Both the position numbers and the translations under genes were made by a program. Below, in pieces: positions 62,641 to 64,000 of a stretch of DNA of 64,000 bases. How positions within the stretch are numbered: position 1 is the stretch's first letter; each line of letters starts with the position of its first letter. The notes beneath the pieces were generated by a model. It was not told the origin of the DNA. It searched no databases and was given only the letters and a program-made list of their open reading frames with translations. The DNA is from Vanilla planifolia (taxonomy: Eukaryota > Streptophyta > Magnoliopsida > Asparagales > Orchidaceae): positions 872,139 to 936,138 of the forward strand of contig JAIUJO010000184.1 in assembly GCA_023846275.1 (NCBI GenBank). The letters are read 5' to 3'.

Positions 62641-64000
62641 TAATTGTTAGTTATCCTTGGTTAGTATCATAATGGTGGACACAAGGACGAGATTTGATTG
62701 CCTTTAGGCCCAAACCACTAATTCTTGATTAATAAAAACATCATTGGAAAATGCTTTCATCTTGGTTTATCTTTCATATATTTAGGAATTTCACTTCAAA
62801 CCTTCAAATGTGAATGCTCATGACATTCACTCGAAATCATTATTATGATCATAATGGCCAACACAATAAATAAAACTCCTATGATGTTATCCTACACTAA
62901 TGAATGCAAAGCATGGGCTTGCATTGACCTCTAAGTTCTTCAACGTAACAATGCTAAGATAGTGACCTTGCCAGCTAAGGCTAACCACATCATCAACAAA
63001 ACAATCAGGGCAGGTGGTGCACCCGAAAACTAGATCGACTGACCGAAAGCAAGGTTTATTTATGACCTTTTTAACTACAACAACTTAAATATATACTATT
63101 TGAGCTAGACATATCATGGATACAAGCACTAAATTTTCATTGTAATGGATCCTCATTAATGCATTAGAATGTAATCAAGCTAATTATCAAACTTGTGGAG
63201 CTCAAAATTATTTTTTATTATTAGTCTTCCTCTGTCAAGATTGGGTAATTTTTGTCCTATCAACCTTCCCTAAATGTGGTAGCTGTCTCTCAGGCTCCTT
63301 CTCTAAAATAAAATGCTAATTCTCTGCCACACTTTGCCAACTTGCTATGCCCATATCCATACACGAAAGTTCATATGGATGAAAGTTTATTGATGTATCA
63401 TCTACACGAAGTCATGCGATCCATCAAGTTATCAAGAAATGTCAATTAGCTAGGTGAAGGCCCTCTTTGACCTTTTATCTGATAAATGCAACCCTCGAAA
63501 AAGTTGGGATTCGATTCATGTATTAGCACAATAAATGAAATATTTATCTGAGTAGCATGTACCATCAAGTAAACAAAAGTTATTTTAATTAGCCATTCAT
63601 AGTTTAATAGTCTAAAATATTTCGTACTTACACATGCATGACATAATCTTTGTGAAAAGAGTATGACTATTAGCATGATCAACTAGCTAGCAATATAAAA
63701 ACAAAGTGCTAGGTGGCACACCATGTGACTATTAACATGTTCATCATGACTAATGATACTCCACAAAGGGAGTGAAAAATATCCCAAGTTGGCATACCAT
63801 ACCTTCAGATTTGAAAAGTTTTTATTTCACAAAACCGTTCTTGGACAACAACCATTCTTTCTAAAGAATGAAGACCAAAATGAGTGATTTTTAGGACCAT
63901 GCCAACATGATAATAGTGAACATATGAACTTCCTACTTGAGAATGTGCAATTACATGACAAAGCCCTACAAATAATTTAATGATAAACCACACATGGATG
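62641..64000. other. Unassigned, less AT-rich sequence
   Basis: This stretch lacks the 410-bp satellite motifs, LINE domains and LTR similarity. Minus-strand open frames of 78 and 62 codons (63,446-63,682 and 63,805-63,993) show no recognisable motif, signal peptide or codon pattern. Nothing here supports a gene. It may be another diverged element or unique intergenic DNA that continues beyond the window. Confidence 0.4.

Overview
The window is nuclear DNA of a repeat-rich, very AT-rich genome, most likely a vascular plant. The lineage call rests on the decayed elements: a Ty1/copia element with a gag-protease-integrase-RT order and an initiator-Met-tRNA-like primer site, and a plant-type L1 LINE with a DUF4283-like ORF1, an L1 reverse transcriptase and a C-terminal RNase H domain. 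The species cannot be named from the sequence. I find no intact host gene, tRNA, rRNA, CRISPR array or bacterial-type operon. Every recognisable coding stretch is a transposon fossil broken by stops and frameshifts.

Layout. (1) 1-4,483 is one imperfect GAA/AAG trinucleotide tract, purine-rich on the + strand. (2) 4,484-22,148 and 28,564-44,340 are old, degenerate tandem arrays of one AT-rich satellite with a monomer of about 410 bp. They lie in blocks of opposite orientation: forward to about 12,480, reverse to about 22,148 with one forward monomer near 17,948-18,370, then forward from 28,564. (3) 22,149-28,563 is a degenerate copia element on the + strand, at the point where satellite orientation flips. 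Its left LTR is reduced to the last 85 bp or so. (4) 44,341-62,640 is a LINE region: a 5'-truncated LINE 3' end, then a second LINE whose interior (ORF1 zinc-knuckle end through RT to the start of RNase H, with a copia-type solo LTR nested inside) is repeated head-to-tail four times with a period of about 3,885 bp. The last copy runs on into the normal RNase H end and 3' tail. (5) 62,641-64,000 is less AT-rich, unassigned sequence.

The parts record a history rather than a working pathway. The satellite is oldest. The GAA tract stops inside a satellite monomer, in phase with a gaagaaatgag motif, so it may have grown out of one. The copia and LINE elements entered later, a solo LTR was left inside the LINE, and the LINE segment was then amplified. 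Variants among the four units alternate 1,3 versus 2,4 at many sites but group 1,2 versus 3,4 at others. This points to a dimeric higher-order repeat overlaid by conversion or unequal exchange, and it is the most interesting system in the window.
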